A DNA stretch of 64,000 nucleotides. Origin: Paractinoplanes pyxinae. GTDB taxonomy: Bacteria > Actinomycetota > Actinomycetes > Mycobacteriales > Micromonosporaceae. Location of the stretch: NCBI RefSeq assembly GCF_026626335.1, contig NZ_JAPNTZ010000015.1, positions 62,001 through 126,000 of the forward strand, given 5' to 3'. Positions 1-8,632 of the stretch are shown one piece after another. The notes beneath the pieces were generated by a model that saw nothing but the letters and a program-made list of their open reading frames with translations, was not told where the DNA came from and searched no databases. How positions within the stretch are numbered: position 1 is the stretch's first letter; the number at the start of each line of letters is the position of its first letter. The position numbers were made by a program, and so were the translations under genes.

Positions 1-513
1 CAGCAGGTAGCCCATGAACAGCCCGAACGCGGCGAACACGAGCGCGCAGACCCAGGCCAGCAGCCCGCAGAACACCCACGCCGTGGCCGGCAGCTCCGCC
101 CCCGCGACCGCGCCGACCACGAACGCGACCGCCACCGACACGGCGCCGATGATCATGGCCAGGACCAGTTTCACGGCGACGTAGGCGGCCGGGCGCAGCG
201 GGGTCAGCCGCAGCTGCCGGCTCCACCCGGCGGCCCGCTCGACGGACACCATGGCGCCGCCGGACGTGGTGGCCAGCATCGCCCCGTACACGGCCATGCT
301 GATCAGGATGTAGCCGGTGAGATTGCCCCCGCCGATGCGCTCGGTCTTGTACGAGCTGCTGGTGCCGAACAGCAGGAAGAACACCGCCGGCATGATGAAG
401 GTGAACACCACCGTGCGGCGGTTGCGCAGCATGCGGCGCAGCTCGAGCGCGATCATCCCGGGGTTGAACCCGCCGAACTTCGGCAGGCTTCTCGATTCCA
501 GTGCGACGGTCAT
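1..513 (-). CDS. ABC-2 type exporter permease, partial (C-terminus off window)
   Basis: Membrane subunit of an ABC-2 type exporter, paired with the ATPase immediately upstream. It starts at the ATG ending at 513, 3 nt after the ATPase stop, so the two are cotranscribed. The visible 171 codons begin with a cytoplasmic stretch containing RRMLRNRRTVVF, followed by a first hydrophobic helix (FIMPAVFFLLFG), then the conserved-looking region ERAAGWSRQLRLTPLRP typical of drug/daunorubicin-type ABC-2 permeases, and two further strongly hydrophobic segments. The gene runs off the left edge, so the last helices are not visible. The substrate is unknown; exporters of this architecture often move drugs or lipids. 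Confidence 0.85.
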   Translation of the reverse strand, partial: MTVALESRSLPKFGGFNPGMIALELRRMLRNRRTVVFTFIMPAVFFLLFGTSSSYKTERIGGGNLTGYILISMAVYGAMLATTSGGAMVSVERAAGWSRQLRLTPLRPAAYVAVKLVLAMIIGAVSVAVAFVVGAVAGAELPATAWVFCGLLAWVCALVFAAFGLFMGYLL

Positions 514-516
514 CGG

Positions 517-1428
517 TCAGTTCTCCTCGTCGGCCGTCAGGGCCAGGAACGCGTCCTCCAGGTTCCGGGAGGTGATCTCCAGGTCCCGGGCCGCGGTGCG
601 GGTGAGCAGGTAGCGGGCGATCTCGTCGGAGTCGTTGCCGTGCACGAACACGGTGTCGCCGCGCACTTCGACCCGGTCGGCGCCCGGGACATCACGAAGC
701 GAGGTCTCGGAGGCGCCGGGCAGGGTGGCCCGGACCGTACGCCCCGAAGCCAGGGCCTTGACCTCGGCCGACGTGCCGTCGGCGACGATGCGCCCCCGGC
801 GGACGAACACGACCCGGTCGGCGTACGCGTCGGCCTCTTCCAGGTAGTGGGTGGCGAAGATGACCGTACGGCCGCGGCGCGCGTCGTCGCGGATGGCCGA
901 CCAGAACTCGTGGCGCCCGGCCACGTCCATGCCGGTCGTGGGTTCGTCCAGGATCAGCAGTTCGGGGTCGGGCAGCAGGGCCATCGCGAACCGCAGGCGC
1001 TGCTGCTGCCCGCCCGAGCACTTGCCGACCAGCCGGCCCGCCACGTCGGCGAGCCCGGCCCGGTCGATGGCCTCGCCGACGGCCGAGCGCGGCTTGCCGA
1101 ACAGCACCGCGGTCAGCCGGACGGTCTCCTCGACGGTGTAGTCCTTGAGCAGCCCGCCGGTCTGCATGACGGCCGAGACGAGGCCGAGCGCGACCGCGTC
1201 GTGCGGCGCCTGCCCGTACACCTCGACCCGGCCTTCGTCGGGTTTCTGCAGTCCCAGCAGCATGTCGACGGTGGTGGTCTTGCCGGCCCCGTTGGGGCCG
1301 AGCAGCGCGACCACCTCGCCCGGGCGGATGTTCAGCGTGATCCCGTCGACGGCGGTCACCGCGCCGTAGCGCTTGACGACGCCGGACAGGTCGACCGCGG
1401 CGGTTTCGAGTGCGGTGGTGAGGGTCAT
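517..1428 (-). CDS. ABC exporter ATP-binding protein
   Basis: Nucleotide-binding subunit (303 aa) that powers the adjacent ABC-2 permease. Visible motifs in order: Walker A GPNGAGKT (44-51), Q-loop region VMQTGG near 88, signature CSGGQ (137-141), Walker B LLILDEP with Asp161/Glu162, D-loop, and the H-loop in IFATH. About 90 residues follow the core ATPase, the C-terminal extension usual for DrrA/CcmA-like exporters. The start is ATG 1428; a -10-like CACGAT lies 6 nt upstream with no Shine-Dalgarno, suggesting a leaderless mRNA. Substrate not predictable from sequence. Confidence 0.93.
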   Translation of the reverse strand: MTLTTALETAAVDLSGVVKRYGAVTAVDGITLNIRPGEVVALLGPNGAGKTTTVDMLLGLQKPDEGRVEVYGQAPHDAVALGLVSAVMQTGGLLKDYTVEETVRLTAVLFGKPRSAVGEAIDRAGLADVAGRLVGKCSGGQQQRLRFAMALLPDPELLILDEPTTGMDVAGRHEFWSAIRDDARRGRTVIFATHYLEEADAYADRVVFVRRGRIVADGTSAEVKALASGRTVRATLPGASETSLRDVPGADRVEVRGDTVFVHGNDSDEIARYLLTRTAARDLEITSRNLEDAFLALTADEEN

Positions 1429-1434
1429 GCGTTC

Positions 1435-1440
1435 ATCGTG
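1435..1440 (-). promoter_or_regulatory. Putative -10 element of leaderless ABC exporter mRNA
   Basis: CACGAT lies 6 nt upstream of the ATG at 1428. It keeps the A2/T6 positions of an actinobacterial -10 but lacks T1, so it is a weaker match than others in the window. Confidence 0.35.
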
Positions 1441-1545
1441 GGCCGCCGCCCGGCGGGGTGAGGCTGCTACGCGTCACGGCCCGGGCATGACATTCGTCAG
1501 TGTCAGGCTCTGGCGCCGGGCGGCCCGGGCCACCACAATGCGGCG

Positions 1546-2070
1546 ATGGAACCCACGCACAGCGCGCTGATCGTCGCCGTCGCCGAGGCCGAGCCGGCCG
1601 TGGCCGCCCACCGCGACCGCCTCGATCAGGCCGCCGCGTGGGGAGTGCCCGCGCACATCACCGTCTGCTACCCGTTCCTGCCGCCGCAGCAGATCGACGA
1701 GCACGTCCTGGCCGGGCTGCGGCAGGCCGCCGCCGGCGTGCCCGCGTTCTTCTGCGCCCTGAACGAGGTCGGCTGGTTCGGTGAGCGGGTGGTGTGGCTG
1801 GCCCCCGACCCGGCGCACCCGTTCCAGGCGCTGACCGCGGCGGTCACCACCCGCTTCCCGGCCGCCCGGCCCTACGACGGCCTGTACGACGAGGTCGTGC
1901 CCCACCTGACGATCGGGCACGACCATTCCCCGGCCGACCTGAAGGCGGCCGCGGGCGCGGTGGCCGAACATCTGCCCATCCACGCCCGCGTCACCTCGAT
2001 GCGCCTGGCCGTCGGATGCCCCCAACCGGGAGCGACCTGGTCGACGCTGGAGGAGTTCGCCCTCGGTTAG
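1546..2070 (+). CDS. 2H phosphodiesterase / 2'-5' RNA ligase-like protein
   Basis: Small soluble protein (174 aa) of the 2H phosphoesterase superfamily, which includes LigT-type 2'-5' RNA ligases and cyclic phosphodiesterases. The two signature motifs are present: HITV at residues 37-40 and HLTI at 120-123, placed about 80 residues apart as expected for the two-lobed fold. Substrate (cyclic nucleotide, RNA end or other 2',3'-cyclic phosphate) cannot be told. ATG 1546 is preceded at 6 nt by CACAAT, consistent with a leaderless start. The gene converges on, and overlaps by 4 bp, the MMPL transporter gene. Confidence 0.8.
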   Translation: MEPTHSALIVAVAEAEPAVAAHRDRLDQAAAWGVPAHITVCYPFLPPQQIDEHVLAGLRQAAAGVPAFFCALNEVGWFGERVVWLAPDPAHPFQALTAAVTTRFPAARPYDGLYDEVVPHLTIGHDHSPADLKAAAGAVAEHLPIHARVTSMRLAVGCPQPGATWSTLEEFALG

Positions 2071-4166
2071 GCCGCGATGGCCGGTTCCTTCTCCACGGGA
2101 GCGTCGTCGAGGCGCCGGGAGAGCGAAGCTCCTTCGATGTCGACGTCGGGCAGCACCCGGTCGAGCCAGCGCGGCAGCCACCACGCCGACCGGCCGAGCA
2201 GCACCATCACCGCCGGCACCAGGATCATCCGCACCACCACGGCGTCGAACAGGATGGCCATGCCCAAGCCGAACCCGACCGACTTGATGATCGCCTCGGG
2301 GCCGAGCATGAACCCGAAGAACACGCTCATCATGATCAGCGCGGCCGCGGTGACGACCCGGGCGCCGTGGCCGAAGCCGCTGATCACCGCGTCGCGCGGG
2401 CTCGCGCCGTGCACGAAGTCCTCGCGCATGCGGGTCACCAGGAACACCTGGTAGTCCATGGCCAGACCGAACACGATGCCGATGAGCAGGATCGGCAGGA
2501 AGCTGATGATCGGCCCGGTCTGGTTGATCCCGAACATGGCGGCCAGCCAGCCCCACTGGAACACCGCGACCAGCGCGCCGAACGTGGCCGCCACCGACAG
2601 CAGGAACCCGAGCGTGGCCTTGAGCGGCACCAGCAGCGACCGGAACACCAGCGCCAGCAGCACGAACGCCAGCCCGACGACCAGGGCCAGGTAGGGCAGC
2701 AGCGCGTCGGCCAGCTTCTCGCTGATGTCCGAGTTGAGCGCGGTGGTTCCGGTGACACCGAGGACGCCGGCCGTGGCGCGCAGCCGGTGTACCAGGTCTT
2801 CGGTGGCCGCGTCCTCGGGGCCGGTCGTCGGGATGATGGTCATGATCGCCGTGTCGCCGCGCTCGTTGGTGACGGTGTTGGCGACCATGGCCACCCCCTC
2901 GATCGCGTCCAGCGACGTGCCGGGATCGGCGACGACGGTCAACGGCCCGTTGAAGCCCGGCCCGAACCCGTCGGAGAGCAGGTCGTACGCGTGCCGCTGG
3001 GTGGTGTCGGAGGCGGCGCTGCCGTCGGTCGGCAGTCCGAGCCGCAGATCGGTGGCCGGCAGGGCGATCACGCCGAGACCGAGGACGGCGGCCACCAGCG
3101 CCACGACCGGACGGCGGGCGATGGCCCGGACCCAGCGGTCACCGAGCGCGGGCTTGTCCTGCTCATCGCGTACGCGGGAAGCAGTAATCCTTTGACCGGC
3201 GAACCCGAGCAGCGCCGGCAGCAGGGTCAGCGCGATCACCACGGCCACCGCGACCGTGCCCGCGGCGGCCACGCCCATCTGGGTCAGGAACGGGATCCCG
3301 ACCACCGACAGACCGGCCAGCGCGATGATCACAGTGAGACCGGCGAACACGACGGCGTTGCCCGCGGTGCCCACCGCACGCCCGGCCGCCTCCTGCCGGT
3401 CGTGGCCGGCGGCCAGCTCACCGCGGTAGCGCGACACGATGAACAGCGCGTAGTCGATGGCCACGGCCAGGCCCAGCATCATGGCCAGCGTCGAGGTGGT
3501 GCCGGACAGCTCGGTGAAGTGGGTGGCGATGCCGATCCCGGCGAAGCCCAGCGCCACCCCGATGATCGCGGTCAGCAGCGGCAACCCGGCCGCCACCAGC
3601 GACCCGAACGTCACGATCAGGACCAGCGCGGCGACGATCAGGCCGATCACCTCGCCGACCGGGGCGTGCCCGGAGGCCTGCACGGCGTCGCCGCCCGCCT
3701 CCACGGTCAGCCCCTCGGACCGGGCCTGCTGGATGATGTCGTACAGGCTCTCGCGGGCGTCGTCCGACAGGTCGGTCGCCGGGACGGTGAAGGTGACCTG
3801 CGCGTACGCGACCGTGCCGTCAGCGTTGGGGCTGGGATCGGTGACGGCGGCGACCTGCGGCGCGTTCTTGAGCGCGAGCATCGTCTTGTCCATCGAGGCC
3901 TTGTTCAGCTTCTGCGCGCCCGGGTCGGCGAACACGATCCGGGCCGTGGCCGCCGACGTCTGCCCCGCGGCCTGCGGGAACCGCTCGGCCAGCAGGTCGA
4001 TGGTCTGCTGGGCGGGGGTGCCCGGGATGCTGAATGACGTCGTCGTGGGCTTCTGCAGCAGCGCCATGCCCGCCACGGCGGCGACCAGCACGGCCACCCA
4101 GGCGAGCAGCACCGTCCAGCGGCGTCGGAACGAGAACCGGCCGAGCCGGTAGAGGAACGTAGCCAT
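2067..4166 (-). CDS. MMPL family transporter
   Basis: RND-superfamily MMPL exporter (699 aa), likely moving lipids or hydrophobic drugs across the cytoplasmic membrane. It has the two-fold repeat: an N-terminal helix (WTVLLAWVAVLVAAVAGM), an extracytoplasmic domain, a five-helix block including GLAVAIDYALFIVSRYR, then a second periplasmic domain and a second block including FGLAMDYQVFLVTRMRE. These two D-Y motifs match the proton-relay segments of MMPL proteins. I chose ATG 4166, where MATFLYRLGRFSFRRR begins; an in-frame GTG two codons upstream (after GAGGACC) is an alternative. Longer upstream extensions lie antisense to the kinase gene and are not credible. It is divergent from the two-component pair, which may control it (inference). 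Confidence 0.92.
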   Translation of the reverse strand: MATFLYRLGRFSFRRRWTVLLAWVAVLVAAVAGMALLQKPTTTSFSIPGTPAQQTIDLLAERFPQAAGQTSAATARIVFADPGAQKLNKASMDKTMLALKNAPQVAAVTDPSPNADGTVAYAQVTFTVPATDLSDDARESLYDIIQQARSEGLTVEAGGDAVQASGHAPVGEVIGLIVAALVLIVTFGSLVAAGLPLLTAIIGVALGFAGIGIATHFTELSGTTSTLAMMLGLAVAIDYALFIVSRYRGELAAGHDRQEAAGRAVGTAGNAVVFAGLTVIIALAGLSVVGIPFLTQMGVAAAGTVAVAVVIALTLLPALLGFAGQRITASRVRDEQDKPALGDRWVRAIARRPVVALVAAVLGLGVIALPATDLRLGLPTDGSAASDTTQRHAYDLLSDGFGPGFNGPLTVVADPGTSLDAIEGVAMVANTVTNERGDTAIMTIIPTTGPEDAATEDLVHRLRATAGVLGVTGTTALNSDISEKLADALLPYLALVVGLAFVLLALVFRSLLVPLKATLGFLLSVAATFGALVAVFQWGWLAAMFGINQTGPIISFLPILLIGIVFGLAMDYQVFLVTRMREDFVHGASPRDAVISGFGHGARVVTAAALIMMSVFFGFMLGPEAIIKSVGFGLGMAILFDAVVVRMILVPAVMVLLGRSAWWLPRWLDRVLPDVDIEGASLSRRLDDAPVEKEPAIAA

Positions 4167-4286
4167 GCCCTTCACGGTCCTCGCGATCACGGCTGCCCAC
4201 GTCGTCTTTGCGCAGACCGGGCGTACCGCGGACGCGGTAACCGGCCCTACTGCGCCCGGATGACGTGGCCGGCCCGCGCGGCCGCA

Positions 4287-4292
4287 TACGGT
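4287..4292 (+). promoter_or_regulatory. -10 element, leaderless histidine kinase mRNA
   Basis: TACGGT, 6 nt upstream of GTG 4299; no ribosome-binding site is visible between the two. Confidence 0.5.
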
Positions 4293-4298
4293 CGTGGT

Positions 4299-5420
4299 GT
4301 GCGCGTGAAGAGGTGGCTGAGCGATCTGGTGCCGGTCGGGCTGGTCGTGGCCGTCGCGGCCTCGGCCGAGTTCCCGTACGGCTGGGTCCGGTTCGTCGCC
4401 GTCGTCGCGTCCGGCATCGTGGCCGTGCTGGTCCGCCACCGCTGGCCGGTGCCGGCGCTGGCCGTCGTCACGGCCGGGTTCATGGTGACCGTCGTGCTCA
4501 AGGCCCCGTCGCAGGTGCTGCTGTTGCTGACGGGCTTCCTGATGTACGAGGTCACGCTGCGCACCACCCATAAAAGGCCCTGGCTGTACGGGCTGGGCTG
4601 CGCCACGCTCCTGTTCGCCGTGGGCATGATCGCCGACCCGGCCGAGTGGTGGTCGCTCAACTCGCTCGGCCTGTACGCGTGGACGTGCGGTGGCGGCGCG
4701 GTCGGCGAGGCAGTGCGCAACCGCCGCGCGTACGACGCCGAGATGAAGCAACGGCTGCGCATGGCCGAGCAGACCCGCGAGGAGGAGGCCCGCCGCCGCG
4801 TCATGGACGAACGGCTGCGCATCGCCCGCGAGCTGCACGACGTCGTGGCCCACCACATCGCCGTCATCACCGTGCAGGCCGGCGCGGCCGCGCACGTCAT
4901 CGAGCAGCGCCCCGAGCAGGCCGGCCCGGTGCTGGAGGTGATCCGGCAGGCCTCCGACAACGTGCTCCGCGAAATCAAGTCGGTGATCGGGGTGCTGCGC
5001 GAACCCGGCGACACCGGCCGCACCACGCCCAGCCCGGGCCTGTCGCGGCTGCCCGAGCTGCTCGACGGCCTCACCGGCTTCCAGGTGCGGCACACTCAGA
5101 CCGACGACGCGCGCGAGCTGCCGGCCATCGCCGACCTGGCCGCCTACCGGATCGCGCAGGAAGCCCTGACCAACGCCCACCGCTACGGCGACGGCCACGC
5201 CGACCTGGCCGTCACCTACGAACCCGGCGCCGTCACCATCGAGGTGGTCAACCGCATCGCCGGCCGCGGCGGCGACGGCGGGTTCGGCCTGCTCGGCATG
5301 CGCGAACGCGCCGCCGCGGCCGGCGGCGCCGTCACCGCCGGGCCCACCGCCGACGGCCGGTTCCGCCTGCTCGCCACCCTGCCCACCGCCACCCACGACG
5401 CCCTGGAGCCCACGCCGTGA
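4299..5420 (+). CDS. NarL-type sensor histidine kinase
   Basis: Membrane sensor kinase (373 aa). The N-terminal ~130 residues form several hydrophobic helices with very short loops, so there is no large extracellular sensor. A charged linker follows, then a HisKA_3 dimerisation domain with the phosphorylated His in ELHDVVAHH (His180 from this start), and a degenerate-loop HATPase domain (IAQEALTNAHRYG as N-box, GFGLLGMRERA as G-box). Start GTG 4299 is chosen because TACGGT sits 6 nt upstream (leaderless). The stop overlaps the response regulator start in GTGA, so the pair is translationally coupled. The signal is unknown; divergence from an MMPL exporter suggests membrane or drug stress. Confidence 0.9.
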   Translation: MRVKRWLSDLVPVGLVVAVAASAEFPYGWVRFVAVVASGIVAVLVRHRWPVPALAVVTAGFMVTVVLKAPSQVLLLLTGFLMYEVTLRTTHKRPWLYGLGCATLLFAVGMIADPAEWWSLNSLGLYAWTCGGGAVGEAVRNRRAYDAEMKQRLRMAEQTREEEARRRVMDERLRIARELHDVVAHHIAVITVQAGAAAHVIEQRPEQAGPVLEVIRQASDNVLREIKSVIGVLREPGDTGRTTPSPGLSRLPELLDGLTGFQVRHTQTDDARELPAIADLAAYRIAQEALTNAHRYGDGHADLAVTYEPGAVTIEVVNRIAGRGGDGGFGLLGMRERAAAAGGAVTAGPTADGRFRLLATLPTATHDALEPTP

Positions 5421-6100
5421 CCATCCGGGTCCTGCTCGCCGACGACCAGGCGCTCATCCGCGCCGGCTTCAAGATGATCATCGACGCCGAGCCGGGCATG
5501 CAGGTGGTGGCCGAGGCCGCCGACGGCCGCGAGGCGATCGAGCAGGCCCGGGCGCTGCGGGCCGACGTCGTGCTCATGGACATCCGCATGCCGGTGCTGG
5601 ACGGCCTGGAGGCCACCCGCCGGATCAGCGCCGACGACGCCCTGGCCGGCGTGCGCGTCCTGGTCGTCACCACCTTCGAGGACGACGACAACGTGGTGCT
5701 GGCCCTGCAGGCCGGGGCCAGCGGCTTCGTCGGCAAGAACGTCGCCCCGGCCGACCTGCTGGCCGCCATCCGGGTCGTCGCCGCCGGCGAGGCGCTGCTC
5801 TCCCCGGCGGCCACCCGGGCCCTGGTCGGCCGGTTCCTGACCAGCCTGCCCGCCCAGCCCGCGGCCACCTCGGCCGCTCTGGACGTGCTGACCGACCGCG
5901 AACGCGAGATCTTCGTGCTGGTCGCGCACGGCCTGTCGAACGAGGAGATCGCGGCCCGGCTGTTCCTGTCCCCGCTGACCGCCAAGACCCACGTCAACCG
6001 GGCCATGGCCAAGCTGCGGGTGCGCGACCGGGCCCAGCTGGTGGTGCTGGCCTACCAGAGCGGCCTGGTCAGTCCGGGTGACCGGTTGAGCGCCGGATAG
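5417..6100 (+). CDS. NarL/LuxR-type response regulator
   Basis: DNA-binding partner (227 aa) of the preceding kinase. The receiver domain shows the acidic pair Asp9/Asp10, phospho-acceptor Asp55 in VVLMDIRMP, and the conserved Lys in GASGFVGKN. A C-terminal LuxR helix-turn-helix follows (LTDREREIFVLVAHGLSNEE with LSPLTAKTHV). GTG 5417 overlaps the kinase stop by four bases. The stop codon TAG forms the first bases of the -10 box for the downstream phytochrome gene, so that gene can be transcribed separately. Confidence 0.94.
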   Translation: MTIRVLLADDQALIRAGFKMIIDAEPGMQVVAEAADGREAIEQARALRADVVLMDIRMPVLDGLEATRRISADDALAGVRVLVVTTFEDDDNVVLALQAGASGFVGKNVAPADLLAAIRVVAAGEALLSPAATRALVGRFLTSLPAQPAATSAALDVLTDREREIFVLVAHGLSNEEIAARLFLSPLTAKTHVNRAMAKLRVRDRAQLVVLAYQSGLVSPGDRLSAG

Positions 6101-6103
6101 GGT
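6098..6103 (+). promoter_or_regulatory. -10 element, leaderless phytochrome mRNA
   Basis: TAGGGT, 7 nt upstream of ATG 6111. Its TAG is also the stop codon of the response regulator. Confidence 0.5.
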
Positions 6104-6110
6104 CGGGGGC

Positions 6111-8252
6111 ATGACCGAGTGGCTGACCGAACGTGTCGCGGCGGCCGAGCGGGAAGCCGGCACCACCTTCGACCTGACGGCCTGCGTCCGTGAGCCCATT
6201 CACCGGCTGGGCGGGATCCAGTCGTACGGGGCCCTGCTGGCCGTCGCCGAAGGCCGGGTGGCGGTGGTCAGCGAGAACGCGGAGGACGTGCTCGGCCTGG
6301 ACGACCTGGACGGCGCGCCGATCGAGCGGGTGATCGGGGCCCAGCACCGCGACTCGCTGTGGTCGCTGGCGGACACCGACGCCGGGCAGACCGCGATGAT
6401 GCCGCTCGAGCTCGGCCCGCGCCGCTTCGACGTCACCGTGCACCGCTCCGGCGACCACGTCGTGCTCGAATTCGAACCGGCCCCGGACACCCCCGACTTC
6501 GGCACCCTGTACGCGCCGGTGCGCCAAGCCCTGGCCCGGCTGCAGCGGGCGGGCACGGTCGTCGAGGCATGCCAGGCCGCCGTCCGCGAGATCCGCGAGC
6601 TGACCGGCTACGACCGGGTCGTCGCGTACCGGTTCGAAGAGACCGACGGCCCCGGCGAGGTCATCGCCGAACAGGTCGCCGACGACCGCGAACCGTGGCT
6701 GGGGCTGTGGTTCCCCGCCACCGACATCCCGCCGCAGGCCCGCCGGCTGTACGAGCGCAACTGGATCCGGGTCATCGCCGACGTCGACGACGCCACGGCT
6801 CGTCTGCACCCCGACGGCGAAGCGCTCGACCTGTCGCTGTCGGTGCTGCGCACGGTGTCGCCGTTCCACCTGGAATACCTGCGCAACATCGGGGTCACCT
6901 CGTCGATGTCGGTGTCGCTGCTCGACGAGGGCCGGCTGTGGGGGCTGATCGCCTGCCACGGCCGCGAGGCCAAGGTGCTCAGTCCGCAGACCCGCGCCGC
7001 CTGCGAGTTCTTCGGTGTGGCGCTGTCGCTGCACCTGGCCGCGCTGCGGGAACGCGACGAGGCGGCGGCCCGCGAGAGCTCCCGCACGGTGATAGCGCGA
7101 CTGCTCGAGCGGTACTCGCTCGACGTGCCGGTGCGCTGGTCGCTCGACCCGGCCGGGCTCGAGCAGGTCATCGACTGCGACGCCGTCCTGGTGCGCACCG
7201 GCGACGCGGTCATCTCCTCGGCCGGCGACACCGCTGAGGTGCCCGCCCAGGTGACCGTCCCGCCGGCCGGGGAGATCTGGTACACCGAGAAGATGTCCGG
7301 GCTGTACCCGGGCGCGCTGGTGCTGCCCTTCGGCACGGGCGGCGACTGCATCGTGTGGCTGCGCCGCGAGCGCACCGTGCCGCGGCGGTGGGCGGCCGAC
7401 CCCCGGACGCCGGTGATGCTGGGACCGCACGGCGAACGCCTGACCCCGCGCGGCTCCACCGCCGTCTACCTGGCCTCCGTCCGCGGCCGCGGCATGCCCT
7501 GGTCGACCACCGACCTGGCGATGGCGGTCGAACTCGGCCGCGCGGTCACCGGCGTGGCGGTGGTCCACGCCCGGCAGCTGGCCGAGCTCAACGTCGACCT
7601 GGACGCGTTCGCCCACGCCGCCGCCCACGACCTCAAGGAACCGCTGCGGGGCATCGCCAACACCTCGACCTTCATCGCCGAGGACGCCGCCGGGCGGCTC
7701 GACGACGTGACGCTGCGCCGGCTGAAATCCATCCAGCGGCTCGCCACACGGATGGATTCCCTGCTCAACGCCCTGCTGTCCTACGCCCGGCTGGGGCGGG
7801 CGGCGCTCAGCGCGACGTCGGTTCCGGTGGCCGAGGCGGTGGAGCGGGCGCTGGACGTGGCCGGCCCCCGCCTGGCCGAGGCGTCGGTGACCGTCACCGC
7901 CAAGCCGGACTTCCTGCACGCCGACCCGCTGCTGCTCGATCAGGTGCTGGTCAATCTGCTGGTCAACGCGGCCAAGTACTCCCGGCCCGAAGGCGGGCAG
8001 GTCGAGGTGGGGGTGGCCGACGGCGGCCTGTACGTGCGTGACGACGGCATCGGCATGCCGGCCCACCTGCGCGAGCAGGCGTTCCAGCTGTTCCGGCGGC
8101 TGCACCCCGACGCGGCGCGGGACGGCTCCGGGGCCGGGCTGGCGATCGTGCGGCGGATCGCGGAGCGCCACGGCGGTCAGGCCTGGGCCGAGGACTCCCC
8201 CGGCGGCGGCACCACGATCTGGGTCACGTTCGGTTCCCGGGAGCGCCAGTAG
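6111..8252 (+). CDS. Bacteriophytochrome sensor histidine kinase
   Basis: Red/far-red light sensor kinase (713 aa). Order: PAS_2 domain with the biliverdin-attachment cysteine Cys25 in LTACVREPIH; GAF domain with the phytochrome signature PATDIP (Asp205 at 203-207) and chromophore-pocket histidines His253 (SPFHLEYLRN) and His283 (IACHG); PHY domain; HisKA with phospho-acceptor His506 in AHDLKEPLRG; and HATPase (LVNLLVNAAKYS, DDGIGMP, GSGAGLAIVRR). Every residue needed for a bilin photosensor is present, including the N-terminal cysteine used by biliverdin-binding BphPs. There is no heme oxygenase gene in the window to supply biliverdin. The 3' end overlaps the opposing response regulator gene by 76 bp. 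Confidence 0.95.
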   Translation: MTEWLTERVAAAEREAGTTFDLTACVREPIHRLGGIQSYGALLAVAEGRVAVVSENAEDVLGLDDLDGAPIERVIGAQHRDSLWSLADTDAGQTAMMPLELGPRRFDVTVHRSGDHVVLEFEPAPDTPDFGTLYAPVRQALARLQRAGTVVEACQAAVREIRELTGYDRVVAYRFEETDGPGEVIAEQVADDREPWLGLWFPATDIPPQARRLYERNWIRVIADVDDATARLHPDGEALDLSLSVLRTVSPFHLEYLRNIGVTSSMSVSLLDEGRLWGLIACHGREAKVLSPQTRAACEFFGVALSLHLAALRERDEAAARESSRTVIARLLERYSLDVPVRWSLDPAGLEQVIDCDAVLVRTGDAVISSAGDTAEVPAQVTVPPAGEIWYTEKMSGLYPGALVLPFGTGGDCIVWLRRERTVPRRWAADPRTPVMLGPHGERLTPRGSTAVYLASVRGRGMPWSTTDLAMAVELGRAVTGVAVVHARQLAELNVDLDAFAHAAAHDLKEPLRGIANTSTFIAEDAAGRLDDVTLRRLKSIQRLATRMDSLLNALLSYARLGRAALSATSVPVAEAVERALDVAGPRLAEASVTVTAKPDFLHADPLLLDQVLVNLLVNAAKYSRPEGGQVEVGVADGGLYVRDDGIGMPAHLREQAFQLFRRLHPDAARDGSGAGLAIVRRIAERHGGQAWAEDSPGGGTTIWVTFGSRERQ

Positions 8253-8632
8253 TCCAGAGTCTGTGCGAGCACGCTCTGGAACAACGCGAAGTTGATCGGC
8301 TTGTAGATGTAGCTGTCGGCGCCGGCCGCGTAGCAGGCCTCCGCCTCGGCCTGATTCTCCGAGGAAGTGAACACCACCAGACGCAGACCGTCGTACTCGC
8401 CGCGCGCCCGGACCTGCCGGACCACGTCGAGGCCGCCCTCGCCGGGCATGTTGAGATCGAGCAGCACCAGGCCGGGCGGTTCGTGACCGCCCGCGGTCAG
8501 CCGGGGCAGCACCCCGGAACCGGAGCGCAGGAACTCCAGCCGCACGTCGGGGTGCGAGCGGCCGATCGCCCGGGCGATGGCCTCGATGTCCTCGTCGGAG
8601 TCCTCCACGACCAGCACCAGGTCAGTCTCCAC
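8177..8632 (-). CDS. CheY/Rcp1-like single-domain response regulator
   Basis: Stand-alone receiver (151 aa) without an output domain, resembling Rcp1-type regulators that accept phosphate from phytochrome kinases. It has the acidic pocket VVEDSDED, phospho-acceptor Asp in LVLLDLNMPG, Thr/Ser in VVFTSSE, and the Lys in YIYKP. GTG 8632 is used; GGAG lies 4 nt upstream. Its start overlaps the 3' end of the phosphatase gene by 11 nt (same strand), so they form an operon. Its own 3' end runs 76 bp into the convergent phytochrome gene. Partnering with the phytochrome is inferred from position and family. Confidence 0.9.
   Translation of the reverse strand: METDLVLVVEDSDEDIEAIARAIGRSHPDVRLEFLRSGSGVLPRLTAGGHEPPGLVLLDLNMPGEGGLDVVRQVRARGEYDGLRLVVFTSSENQAEAEACYAAGADSYIYKPINFALFQSVLAQTLDYWRSREPNVTQIVVPPPGESSAQA

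Noticed and set aside
2067..5396. A 1109-codon reading of the MMPL frame that extends past 4166
   Set aside because: The extra N-terminal part lies antisense to the histidine kinase, has no family similarity, and the natural MMPL N-terminus begins at 4166.
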